In this document: positions 1-6,027 of the stretch, one piece after another
Position numbering within the stretch: position 1 is the first letter of the stretch
How the letters are laid out: every line of letters starts with the position of its first letter
Assembly (NCBI GenBank): GCA_005889515.1
Contig: VBHE01000005.1
Span: 6,410-14,601 of the forward strand
Source of the DNA: Chloroflexota bacterium
GTDB lineage: Bacteria > Chloroflexota > Dormibacteria > Aeolococcales > Aeolococcaceae
Direction: 5' to 3'
DNA length: 8,192 nt
Made by a program: the position numbers and the translations under genes
Notes under the pieces: model-generated
Told to the model about the DNA's origin: nothing
What the model saw: the letters and a program-made list of their open reading frames with translations, nothing else
Databases searched by the model: none

Positions 1-1
1 C

Positions 2-1255
2 GTCGATCCGCAGCGCGACCTCGACCGGATCGAGGCGGTGCTCCAGCAGCTCGGGGGCCGGCTCGTCGCCGTCCTCGAGACCCACGTCCACAACGACTAC
101 GTCAGCGGCGGCCCCGCGCTCGCGGCGCGCCACGGCGCGGCCTACGGCGTCCCCGCGGACGCCGGCCACACCGTCGCCCACACCGCCCTGTCCGACGGCG
201 ACGAGGTCAGCGTCGGCGCGGTGCGGCTGCGCGCCCTCCACACCCCGGGCCACACGCCCCACCACATCAGCTACGCGATCGTCGACGGCGACGGGACCCA
301 CGGCGTGTTCACCGGCGGCAGCGTGCTCGTCGGCGCCTGCGGCCGCACCGACCTCATCTCGCCGGAGCAGACCGAGGGGCTCACCCGCTCCCAGTACCGC
401 TCCGCGCAGCGGATCGCGGCCCTCGGCGAGCCGGCGGCGATCGCCCCCACCCACGGGGCCGGCTCCTTCTGCGTGGCGCGCGAGCGCACCCGCAACCCGG
501 CGTACCTCGCCGCGGGGGAGGACGAGTTCGTCCGCGGCCAGCTCTCGGGCCTGCTCGCCTACCCCGCGTACTACTCGCAGATGGCGGCGCTCAACCGCCG
601 CGGGCTCGAGGCGTGGGAGGCGGGTCCGGTCGCGATGCTGTCCCCCGCCGACGTCGAGCAGCGGCAGTCGCAGGGCGAGGTGGTCGTCGACGGGCGCTCC
701 CGCGGCGCCTTCGCCGCCGGGCACATTCCCGGCTCGGTGAACATCGAGCTCGACGTCCAGTTCGGCACCTACATCGGCTGGCTGCTCCCCTTCGGCGCCC
801 CGGTGGTGCTCGTGCTCGATCCGGGCCAGGACCCGGGCGAGGCGGTCCGCCAGTGCGCCCGGATCGGCATCGAGAGCATCGTCGGGGTGCTCGAGGGCGG
901 CATCGCCGCCTGGACGGCGTCGGGGCGGAGGACGTCCACGTACGCGACCACGGACGTCGACGGTCTTCACCGCGCCCTCGAGGTGGGGAGCGGCAGCGGC
1001 CTCGACGTGCGCCAGGACGCCGAGTGGACGGCCGGGCATGTCCCCGGGGCACGGCACCTCCACGTCGCCGACCTCCCCGGCCGGGTCGAGGAGCTGCGCG
1101 ACATGGCGGCCCCGGTGTACGTGTACTGCCGCACCGGCCACCGCGCCGCGATCGCCGCGAGCATGCTCGACGCCGCCGGCATCTCCGCGGTCCACGTCGA
1201 CGGGGGCTTCCCCGACTGGGTCGAGCACGGCTACGCGGTGAGCGACACGGCGTAG
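2..1255 (+). CDS. MBL-fold hydrolase with two C-terminal rhodanese domains (5'-truncated by window)
   Basis: The frame is open from the first bases of the window, so the N-terminus lies upstream; the GTG at 38 is only an internal Val. The visible 417 residues hold the end of a metallo-beta-lactamase domain with the HVHND metal motif (codons 83-97), HTPGH, and a THGAGSFC segment. Two rhodanese domains follow. The first (about 640-920) has no Cys where the active-site loop should be (it reads VLVLDPG). The second (about 960-1240) has the loop CRTGHRA with the catalytic Cys codon at 1127-1129. This architecture is that of bacterial persulfide-dioxygenase/sulfurtransferase-like proteins, which handle glutathione- or mycothiol-type persulfides in the cytoplasm. 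The usual metal-binding Asp of TGD is replaced here (TGGSV), so true persulfide dioxygenase activity is uncertain. I am confident in the family and less so in the substrate. Confidence 0.9.
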   Translation, partial: VDPQRDLDRIEAVLQQLGGRLVAVLETHVHNDYVSGGPALAARHGAAYGVPADAGHTVAHTALSDGDEVSVGAVRLRALHTPGHTPHHISYAIVDGDGTHGVFTGGSVLVGACGRTDLISPEQTEGLTRSQYRSAQRIAALGEPAAIAPTHGAGSFCVARERTRNPAYLAAGEDEFVRGQLSGLLAYPAYYSQMAALNRRGLEAWEAGPVAMLSPADVEQRQSQGEVVVDGRSRGAFAAGHIPGSVNIELDVQFGTYIGWLLPFGAPVVLVLDPGQDPGEAVRQCARIGIESIVGVLEGGIAAWTASGRRTSTYATTDVDGLHRALEVGSGSGLDVRQDAEWTAGHVPGARHLHVADLPGRVEELRDMAAPVYVYCRTGHRAAIAASMLDAAGISAVHVDGGFPDWVEHGYAVSDTA

Positions 1256-1292
1256 CGCGTCCGCGGCGCGGCGGCGCCTCCTCATCTCGGAT

Positions 1293-1322
1293 TTGCGCCG
1301 AACGCGTCAAGTCCCCTACGGT
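1293..1322 (+). promoter_or_regulatory. Candidate promoter for the glycine-rich gene
   Basis: TTGCGC (1293-1298) and TACGGT (1317-1322) are separated by 18 nt. They fit a loose -35 and a good TANNNT -10 for an actinobacterial housekeeping sigma factor, and lie about 70 nt before the chosen start at 1394. The spacing fits, but the -35 matches the consensus at only three of six positions. This is inference from motif shape alone. Confidence 0.3.
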
Positions 1323-1377
1323 GTGGGTGCAGGGGCGGGCCTGTCAGATGATCCTGAGCCGTGCGGCTCGACACATC

Positions 1378-1385
1378 AGGGAGGG
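1378..1385 (+). promoter_or_regulatory. Ribosome binding site that decides the start at 1394
   Basis: AGGGAGGG lies 8 nt before the ATG at 1394. It favours this start over the in-frame GTG at 1361, which would put extra charged residues ahead of the signal peptide. Confidence 0.7.
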
Positions 1386-1393
1386 ATCGCTCC

Positions 1394-1894
1394 ATGCGCA
1401 TGATCGGCATGGCTGCGCTCGCCACGACGGCGGCGCTGGGCTGCTCGGCGGCGAGCGTCACGGCGTATGCCAGCCACAGCTCGTCGCGCGGTGGGAACGG
1501 AGGGAGCGCATCGTCCACCGGCGGAGACGGCGGCGACAGCACCGGCGGCAACGGCGTCGGCTGCGGTCACGGCAACGGCGGCGACTGCGGTCACGGCAAC
1601 GGCGGCGACAGCAACGACCTCAACAACATCGGCGGCGGGCAGACCCAGATCCTCAACGGCGTGAACCTGCTCGACAACCTGTTCGTCCCGGTGCTCAGCC
1701 CCGGCGGCCGGGTGCACCAGCGGGTCCGGACGAGCGGATCGAAGATCAGCCACAGCCGGGGCGCTGTGGACCGCGCGAGCACCGGAAACACCTGGTGCGG
1801 CAGCGCGGGTGACGGCGGGAACGGCGGACGCGGCGGCACCGCGCACGGCGGGCGCGGCGGCGGCGGCGGAACGACGCGGTCGGAGAACGGCTGA
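1394..1894 (+). CDS. Secreted glycine-rich protein of unknown function
   Basis: This is a 166-residue protein whose family I do not recognise. Residues 1-26 form a Sec signal peptide (MRMIGMAALA..., ending VTAYA), with a likely signal peptidase I cut after the AYA at 24-26. C17 follows ALG, so a lipoprotein reading is possible but the lipobox is poor. Residues 33-72 and 137-160 are Gly/Asn/Asp-rich low-complexity tracts. Between them a less biased, partly hydrophobic core (about 75-125) contains LNGVNLLDNLFVPVL. Mature Cys residues are at 57, 65 and 135; the first two sit in the duplicated unit CGHGNGGD. The Gly-rich flanks around a hydrophobic core suggest an extracellular or cell-wall-associated protein, but no function can be assigned. 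The gene converges on the broken nfi-like gene 20 nt downstream. Confidence 0.75.
   Translation: MRMIGMAALATTAALGCSAASVTAYASHSSSRGGNGGSASSTGGDGGDSTGGNGVGCGHGNGGDCGHGNGGDSNDLNNIGGGQTQILNGVNLLDNLFVPVLSPGGRVHQRVRTSGSKISHSRGAVDRASTGNTWCGSAGDGGNGGRGGTAHGGRGGGGGTTRSENG
1561..1608 (+). repeat. Perfect 24-bp tandem duplication inside the glycine-rich gene
   Basis: Two identical 24-nt copies lie at 1561-1584 and 1585-1608, each starting CTGCGGTCACGG. The unit is eight codons, encoding CGHGNGGD twice, so the duplication preserves the frame. Complete identity, including third positions, implies a recent slippage or duplication event. Confidence 0.95.
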
Positions 1895-1913
1895 GCCGGT
1901 TGCCGACGTGAGC

Positions 1914-2593
1914 TCAGGTTGAGGCGGCGGCGCGCGCACGCGCTGCGCGTGCCGCCGTCCTCGCCCGAGCGAGCGGCACGGGAGTCCGCCCCGCACCGGT
2001 CGACGTGGCGAGCACCACGCTCGCCGCGGTCGCCGGGTCGGTGCGCCAGGCCGCGTGGGCGAGGAGCGCGCGGGTGCCCGTGCGCGTGCACACCCACCGC
2101 GCCACCTCCTCCCCGTCGAGGATGAGCGGGCTGGTCGCGCCGCGGACGAGCTCGGCGGGCGGCTCGCCGCGCGCCACCAGTGACCGGTGGGTCACGCCCA
2201 CGGTGCCCGGCGCGGGTGGTCGACGCCGGTGGCGTCGACGAGGAGGATGTCCGGCGCAGGGTCGAGGGCGCTCACGGCGGCGGCGAGCGCCGGGCCCTCG
2301 CGCAGCGCGAGCAACCCGGGTGCATACGGCGCGGGCACCGTCGTGGTCCGCACCACCTGCGCGACGATGGCACCCGTGTCCGCGCGCCAGGTCACCGCGG
2401 CGACCCACGCCGGGTCACCCGCGTTCCCCGCGCCGGTCGTGCCCGTCGGGTGGGCGATGAAGCAGCCGCCGGCCAGCACCGACGGCGCGGGCACGCGCCA
2501 GGGGTCGGCCGCACCGCGCTCGGCGGCCGCGACGCCGAGCCGCTCCTGGAGCGCGGCCAGAGCCTCGGGATCCCCCGGCCAGGACGGTCGCAT
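1914..2593 (-). pseudogene. nfi: Endonuclease V-like gene, frameshifted by an apparent ~40-bp deletion
   Basis: Endonuclease V cleaves near deoxyinosine in DNA repair. The N-terminal part (ATG at 2593, to a stop at 2192) contains YAPGLLALREGP and ILLVDATGVDHPRR, which are the family's catalytic Glu and Asp segments. The C-terminal part is in another frame, from about 2204 to the stop at 1914. It resumes with TVGVTHRSLVARGEPP and runs through GATSPLILDGEEV, TRTGTRALLAHAAWRTDP and a TPVPLARAR tail. In the family about 14 residues (GLAxHLGxxLDxP) lie between HPRR and TVGV; here only 2 nt remain (2205-2206), so about 40 bp are missing. The first catalytic Asp of classical enzymes (VAGVD) aligns with Cys in LAGGCF; as far as I recall, this variant occurs in an actinobacterial subfamily. 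The start is uncertain because no clear Shine-Dalgarno precedes 2593 and a GTG at 2623 is an alternative. Either a real pseudogene or an assembly collapse would explain the break. Confidence 0.75.
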
Positions 2594-2655
2594 CAGGACG
2601 ACACCGTAGGCCAGGCGGACCACTGAGCGTTGAGTGCGCTCGAGCCCACAGCGCA

Positions 2656-2669
2656 GGGACCAACGGCCC
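2656..2669. promoter_or_regulatory. DevR/DosR-type box upstream of the multicopper oxidase
   Basis: GGGACCAACGGCCC fits the relaxed DevR box pattern GGGAC-N4-GNCCC. It differs from the box at 7724-7737 at only two of 14 positions. It lies in the 176-bp divergent gap, about 100 nt before the oxidase start and about 60 nt before the nfi-like start. Mycobacterial DevR accepts GNCCC as the second half-site. Control of the oxidase by the DevR encoded in this window is inferred. Confidence 0.55.
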
Positions 2670-2754
2670 TGCGAGGTGGTGACCACGAGCCCTGTCGCCG
2701 TCTCCTCCTTCGACGGATGCTGCACGGGACATCGACACACACGGCCTGGCCACC

Positions 2755-2761
2755 AAGGGAG
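2755..2761 (+). promoter_or_regulatory. Ribosome binding site supporting the GTG start at 2770
   Basis: AAGGGAG lies 8 nt before the GTG at 2770. No competing in-frame start with a comparable site is seen, and the signal peptide begins directly at this codon. Confidence 0.7.
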
Positions 2762-2769
2762 ACATCACC

Positions 2770-3828
2770 GTGAGAAGAGCCACCGTCACTCGACCGCTCA
2801 CCGCCGCGGTGGCCGGCGTCATCCTCGGGCTCGGCGCCGTGGCCTGCGGGGGCTCCACCCCGCCGCCGATGGCCGACGTCCCCGCTGCGACCGCCGATTC
2901 CGTCTCCCAGGCGGGCAGCATGTCGATGGACATGGGCGGCGGCTCGACGCAGATGAGCGTCGATCAGATGGACAGCGCGATGACCGCGCAGATGAAGTCG
3001 TATCCGGTGAAGACCGCCGGGCTCGGGGGCCAGCCGCTGGCGCCGAAGGTCCTCGCCGACGGCACCAAGGAGTTCGACGTCACCGCCCAGGTGACCAGCT
3101 GGCAGGTCGACGCCACCAAGACGGTGCAGGCGTGGCTGTACAACGGCACCTATCCCGGCCCGACCATCCACGTCAACGTCGGTGACCACGTCCGCTTCGT
3201 GATCACCAACCGGCTCCCGGAGTCGACCGCGGTGCACTTCCACGGGGTCAGGGGTGTGCCCAACAGCATGGACGGGGTTCCCGGCGTCACCCAGGCGCCG
3301 ATCAAGCCCGGCGAGACGTACACCTACGAATTCACCCCGACCGCGATCGGCGTCGGCATGTACCACTCTCACGACGACACCCTCAAGCAGCTCACCGACG
3401 GGCTCATGGGTGTCTTCCAGGTCGGCGCCGAGCCGCTGCCCGCCGGCGTCAAGGTCTCCCAGGAGCTGCCCTTCGTCCTCGAGGACTCCGGTCCGATCGG
3501 GATGAGCTTCAATGGCAAGTCCTTCCCGGCGACCACCCCGGTCGTCGCCCACGTCGGCGACTACATCCTGGTGAACTACTTCAACGCGGGGCAGATGATC
3601 CATCCCATCCACCTCCACGGTCCCGGCCAGCTGGTGATCGCCAAGGACGGCTACCCGCTCACCAACCCGGAGATGGAGGACACCATCACCGTGGCCCCGG
3701 GCGAGCGCTACACGGTGCTGATCCATCCGGACCAGGCCGGCGTGTGGGTCTGGCACTGCCACATCCTCAGCCACGCCGAGACCGACCAGGGCATGTACGG
3801 GATGGTCACCGCCCTCGTCGTCCAGTGA
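2770..3828 (+). CDS. Two-domain multicopper oxidase, lipoprotein, Met-rich N-terminus
   Basis: This 352-residue protein starts with GTG. Residues 1-26 are a lipoprotein-type leader (MRRATVTR, then a hydrophobic stretch ending GAVAC, with C26 the likely lipidated Cys). Residues 45-75 are Met-rich (MSMDM at 51-55, then MSVDQM), like the copper-acquiring segments of CueO/PcoA-type proteins. Two cupredoxin domains follow (about 95-222 and 230-352). All four copper-ligand motifs are present: HFHG (156-159), HSH (199-201), HPIHLHG (278-284) and HCHILSH (329-335), with the type 1 Cys at 330. The length and single type 1 site match two-domain laccases, which assemble as trimers with the trinuclear copper cluster between subunits; trimerisation here is inferred. 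The protein likely oxidises Cu(I), metals or phenolics outside the membrane using O2. A DevR-like box lies upstream and a strong hairpin downstream, suggesting a monocistronic unit. Confidence 0.93.
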   Translation: MRRATVTRPLTAAVAGVILGLGAVACGGSTPPPMADVPAATADSVSQAGSMSMDMGGGSTQMSVDQMDSAMTAQMKSYPVKTAGLGGQPLAPKVLADGTKEFDVTAQVTSWQVDATKTVQAWLYNGTYPGPTIHVNVGDHVRFVITNRLPESTAVHFHGVRGVPNSMDGVPGVTQAPIKPGETYTYEFTPTAIGVGMYHSHDDTLKQLTDGLMGVFQVGAEPLPAGVKVSQELPFVLEDSGPIGMSFNGKSFPATTPVVAHVGDYILVNYFNAGQMIHPIHLHGPGQLVIAKDGYPLTNPEMEDTITVAPGERYTVLIHPDQAGVWVWHCHILSHAETDQGMYGMVTALVVQ

Positions 3829-3842
3829 CCGACTCTCCTCTC

Positions 3843-3872
3843 CGAGCCGGCGGCCATGCGGCCGCCGGCTCG
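3843..3872 (+). terminator. Strong stem-loop after the multicopper oxidase
   Basis: CGAGCCGGCGGCC (3843-3855) pairs perfectly with 3860-3872 around the 4-nt loop ATGC, starting 15 nt after the oxidase stop codon. No T-tract follows, which is common for actinobacterial terminators. It probably terminates or attenuates read-through into the gene at 3900, or protects the oxidase mRNA 3' end. Confidence 0.75.
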
Positions 3873-3899
3873 ACCCATCGCCAGGCCGAGGTACGCCCG

Positions 3900-4373
3900 A
3901 TGCTCATCCAGGACTTCGTCTACATCGACGCTCCCGTCGGCGTCGTCGGGCGCCGACTCGCCGCCGGAGCCGAGGGATGGCTGACCCCGTTGGCAGCTCG
4001 AGCGAGCAGGCAGGACGGGACGCTCGAGGTCCGCATCGGACCGGCCGGCGACGTCCCGATGTTGAGCAGGACGACAAAGGTCGCGGTCGGCAGCCCCGTC
4101 GAACGTGGCGACACCATCGTCATCCCGATGGTGTGGCAGGCCGACGGGATGAGCGCCGCATTCCCGGTCCTCTGGGCCGACCTCGAGGTGGCGCCGCTCG
4201 CGGACGGCGAGACCCAGCTGACGCTGCTCGGACGCTACGACCCGCCGCTGGGGGCGCTGGGACGGCAGCTCGACCGGCTCCTCCTCCACCGCATCGCCCA
4301 GGCGAGCGTGCGCTGCTTCCTCGAGGGCGTCGCCGCCGCGCTGGAGACGGCGGCCCGCATCGAGACCGGTTGA
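3900..4373 (+). CDS. SRPBCC (START-like) domain protein, hypothetical
   Basis: The protein has 157 residues, with an ATG start preceded by a modest GAGG site about 8 nt upstream. It opens with FVYIDAPVGVVGRRLA and ends with a long C-terminal helix (LGRQLDRLLLHRIAQASVRCFLEGVAAAL). Between these are alternating strands such as TLEVRIG, TIVIPMVWQ and ADLEVAPLADGETQLTLLGRY. This is the pattern of a single SRPBCC/START-like domain, which binds a hydrophobic ligand in a cavity under the C-terminal helix. No signal peptide is seen, so it is probably cytoplasmic. It follows the oxidase after a hairpin and converges on the kinase gene with a 20-nt gap. The ligand and role are unknown. The fold call rests on sequence pattern only. 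Confidence 0.75.
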   Translation: MLIQDFVYIDAPVGVVGRRLAAGAEGWLTPLAARASRQDGTLEVRIGPAGDVPMLSRTTKVAVGSPVERGDTIVIPMVWQADGMSAAFPVLWADLEVAPLADGETQLTLLGRYDPPLGALGRQLDRLLLHRIAQASVRCFLEGVAAALETAARIETG

Positions 4374-4393
4374 GGAACGATCGCCGCAGCACC

Positions 4394-4951
4394 TCAGAGA
4401 CGGAGGGAGATGCGGACCGTGGTGCCTTCCCCGGGGACGCTTGTGATCTCCAGGTCGCCGCCGATCGACGCCGTCCGGCTGCGGAGGTTCGCCAGCCCCA
4501 TGCCGCTCCGCCCGGAGGCGTCGGTGACGTCGAAGCCCTGTCCGTCGTCGTCGATCTCCAGCAGTCCCGACCCGCTGTGGCGGCGGAGGCTGACCCGGCA
4601 GGTCTGCGCCCGGGCGTGTCGTCCGACGTTGGAGAGCGCCTCGCGGGCGAGCTGGATGATGTGGACGGCATTGGCCGCAAGCGGCTCCTCGAGGCTCTCG
4701 TCGAGCTCGACGACGGTGGTCACCCCGGTGGTCGACTGGAACTCGTGGGCGATCTGGTCGAGGGCCTCGCCCAGGCCACGGGTCGAGGCGAGGACGTGGG
4801 GACGGAGCCCGAAGATGTAGCTGCGCAGGTCGCCGATGGCCCTGTCGATCTCGTTGACCGCGTCCTGGATGCGATCTACGACCCGCCTCTCGCCGATGAT
4901 CGCGGCGGTGCCCTGGAGGCTCAGGCCGACGGCGAAGAGCGACTGGATCAC
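4394..4951 (-). CDS. DevS-like histidine kinase, C-terminal (HATPase) part after frameshift
   Basis: This is the continuation of the kinase gene in a different frame. Its coding sense extends upstream to about 4987, where DRERIAKELHDG supplies the HisKA_3 phosphoacceptor His (codon 4960-4958). The first usable start in this frame is the GTG at 4951, just after that His. The 185 residues from 4951 hold the rest of the dimerisation helices (MIQSLFAVGLSLQG; IGDLRSYIFGLRP) and the HATPase_c domain. The latter shows an N-box (REALSNVGRHA, about 103-113), DDDGQGFD (134-141) and GMGLANLRSR (150-159), ending in VPGEGTTVRISL. As a separate protein it would bind ATP but lack the His that is phosphorylated. 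It is best read as the 3' half of one broken or mis-sequenced gene. Confidence 0.85.
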   Translation of the reverse strand: MIQSLFAVGLSLQGTAAIIGERRVVDRIQDAVNEIDRAIGDLRSYIFGLRPHVLASTRGLGEALDQIAHEFQSTTGVTTVVELDESLEEPLAANAVHIIQLAREALSNVGRHARAQTCRVSLRRHSGSGLLEIDDDGQGFDVTDASGRSGMGLANLRSRTASIGGDLEITSVPGEGTTVRISLRL

Positions 4952-4955
4952 CCCG

Positions 4956-5981
4956 TCATGGAGTTCCTTGGCGATGCGCTCTCGGTCTGCGGCTGTAGTC
5001 GAGACCCAGCGACGCCTGGACGGCGAAGCTCTCGACCAGCCGGACGTCCTCGGCGTCGAAGCGCCGGCCGCCGGACAGGTTCAGGACTGCCAGGGTCCCG
5101 TAGGGAGCGCCACGCACGGTGAGCGGCACCACCAGCGTGGGGCCGATCAGTCCGAGGTCCAGGACCGCCTTCTGTGCCCGCCGGTCGGTGAGGGGGTCGT
5201 CGAGTACGACCGGTCGGCCGGAGCGGATGACGTCCGCGGAGACCGAGCCGGTCATCGACACGGGCAACCCCTCGAGCTTCTCCGCGTGAGCGCCCTCGGC
5301 AATGGAGATCCGCATCACGTCGCCGCTGTCGGGCGTGACCACCGTGGCGATGTCAGCATTCGCCAGGTCCCGGGCCGAGCGCGCCACCCGGCGGAGGACG
5401 TCGTCCGCCTCGGAGCCCGCGATGATCGCTGCGGTGGTGTCGCGCACCGCCTGGAGCCAGCGCTCGCGGAGGCGAACCTCCTCGTGGAGCCGGGCGTTGG
5501 CGATGGCGATCCCCGCCTGAGTGGCGAGGGTGATCAGCGCCTCCTCGTCCTCGACGGTGAAGTCGGGACCGTCCGACTTCTCGGTGAGGTAGAGGTTGCC
5601 GAACACGTGGCCGCGGGCCCGGACCGGCGCGCCGAGGAAGGAGTGCATGGGCGGATGGTTGGCGGGGAAGCCTGCCGACCGGGGGTCCCGGGAGAGTTCG
5701 TCGAGCCGCAGCGGCCGGGCGTCCTCGATGAGAGCGCCGAGCAGGCCGCGTCCTCTCGGCAGTGGGCCGATGGCGGCACGCTCCGCGTCGGTGATCCCCG
5801 TCGTCAGGAAGTCGACGAGGTCACCGCCGGGCCCGATGACGCCGAGCGCTCCGTAGCCGGCGCCGGTGATCTCTGCGGCGAGCTCGACGATCCGCTGCAG
5901 CAGGACGGGGAGGGACAGCTCCGAGGCGAGCGCCATGCCGGTCTCGAGCAGCCTGGCGCGGCGGTCCCGTGGATGGACCAT
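4956..5981 (-). CDS. devS: DevS/DosS-type histidine kinase, N-terminal double-GAF sensor part, frameshifted
   Basis: The 341-residue frame carries two GAF domains (about 14-165 and 180-328), as in mycobacterial DevS/DosS heme sensor kinases that sense O2, NO and CO for the dormancy regulon. GAF-A contains RLDELSRDPRSAGFPANHPP followed by MHSFLGAPV; H109 falls where I place the heme ligand His149 of M. tuberculosis DosS (motif YHPPM). GAF-A ends FGNLYLTEKSDGPDFTVEDE and ANARLHEE, the family pattern. Normal kinases continue from LDYSRA into the H-box, but here the frame goes off after codon 4991-4989 and ends at 4956 with a nonsense tail. Restoring 2 nt near 4988 would join it to the ATPase part, giving about 530 residues, close to the usual length. 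The ATG at 5981 has no strong Shine-Dalgarno. The gene follows the stress protein by 46 nt, so they are likely co-transcribed. Confidence 0.85.
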   Translation of the reverse strand: MVHPRDRRARLLETGMALASELSLPVLLQRIVELAAEITGAGYGALGVIGPGGDLVDFLTTGITDAERAAIGPLPRGRGLLGALIEDARPLRLDELSRDPRSAGFPANHPPMHSFLGAPVRARGHVFGNLYLTEKSDGPDFTVEDEEALITLATQAGIAIANARLHEEVRLRERWLQAVRDTTAAIIAGSEADDVLRRVARSARDLANADIATVVTPDSGDVMRISIAEGAHAEKLEGLPVSMTGSVSADVIRSGRPVVLDDPLTDRRAQKAVLDLGLIGPTLVVPLTVRGAPYGTLAVLNLSGGRRFDAEDVRLVESFAVQASLGLDYSRRPRAHRQGTP

Positions 5982-6027
5982 CGGCGCGAGGATAGCCTGG
6001 CCTCGGCCCGCGTGTCCGCGACCCGGG

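Noticed and set aside
1302..1315. AAGTCCC upstream of the glycine-rich gene as a DosR box
   Set aside because: Only the GTCCC half is present; the partner half-site does not match. It lies inside the candidate promoter spacer.
613..1812. Long + strand open frame rich in Arg/Gly/Pro overlapping the rhodanese protein
   Set aside because: Its composition is that of an out-of-frame shadow of GC-rich coding sequence, and it covers two better-supported genes.
1884..1901. Hairpin CGGC-TGA-GCCG over the stop of the glycine-rich gene as a terminator
   Set aside because: The stem is only 4 bp with a 3-nt loop and no T-tract; too weak to claim.
2726..2739. GGGACATCGACACA as a third DosR box near the oxidase start
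   Set aside because: Only the first half-site GGGAC matches; the second half (GNCCC) is absent.
3977..5122. Long + strand open frame across the SRPBCC gene and the kinase
   Set aside because: It reads the wrong frame or strand of two recognisable genes and shows no domain pattern.
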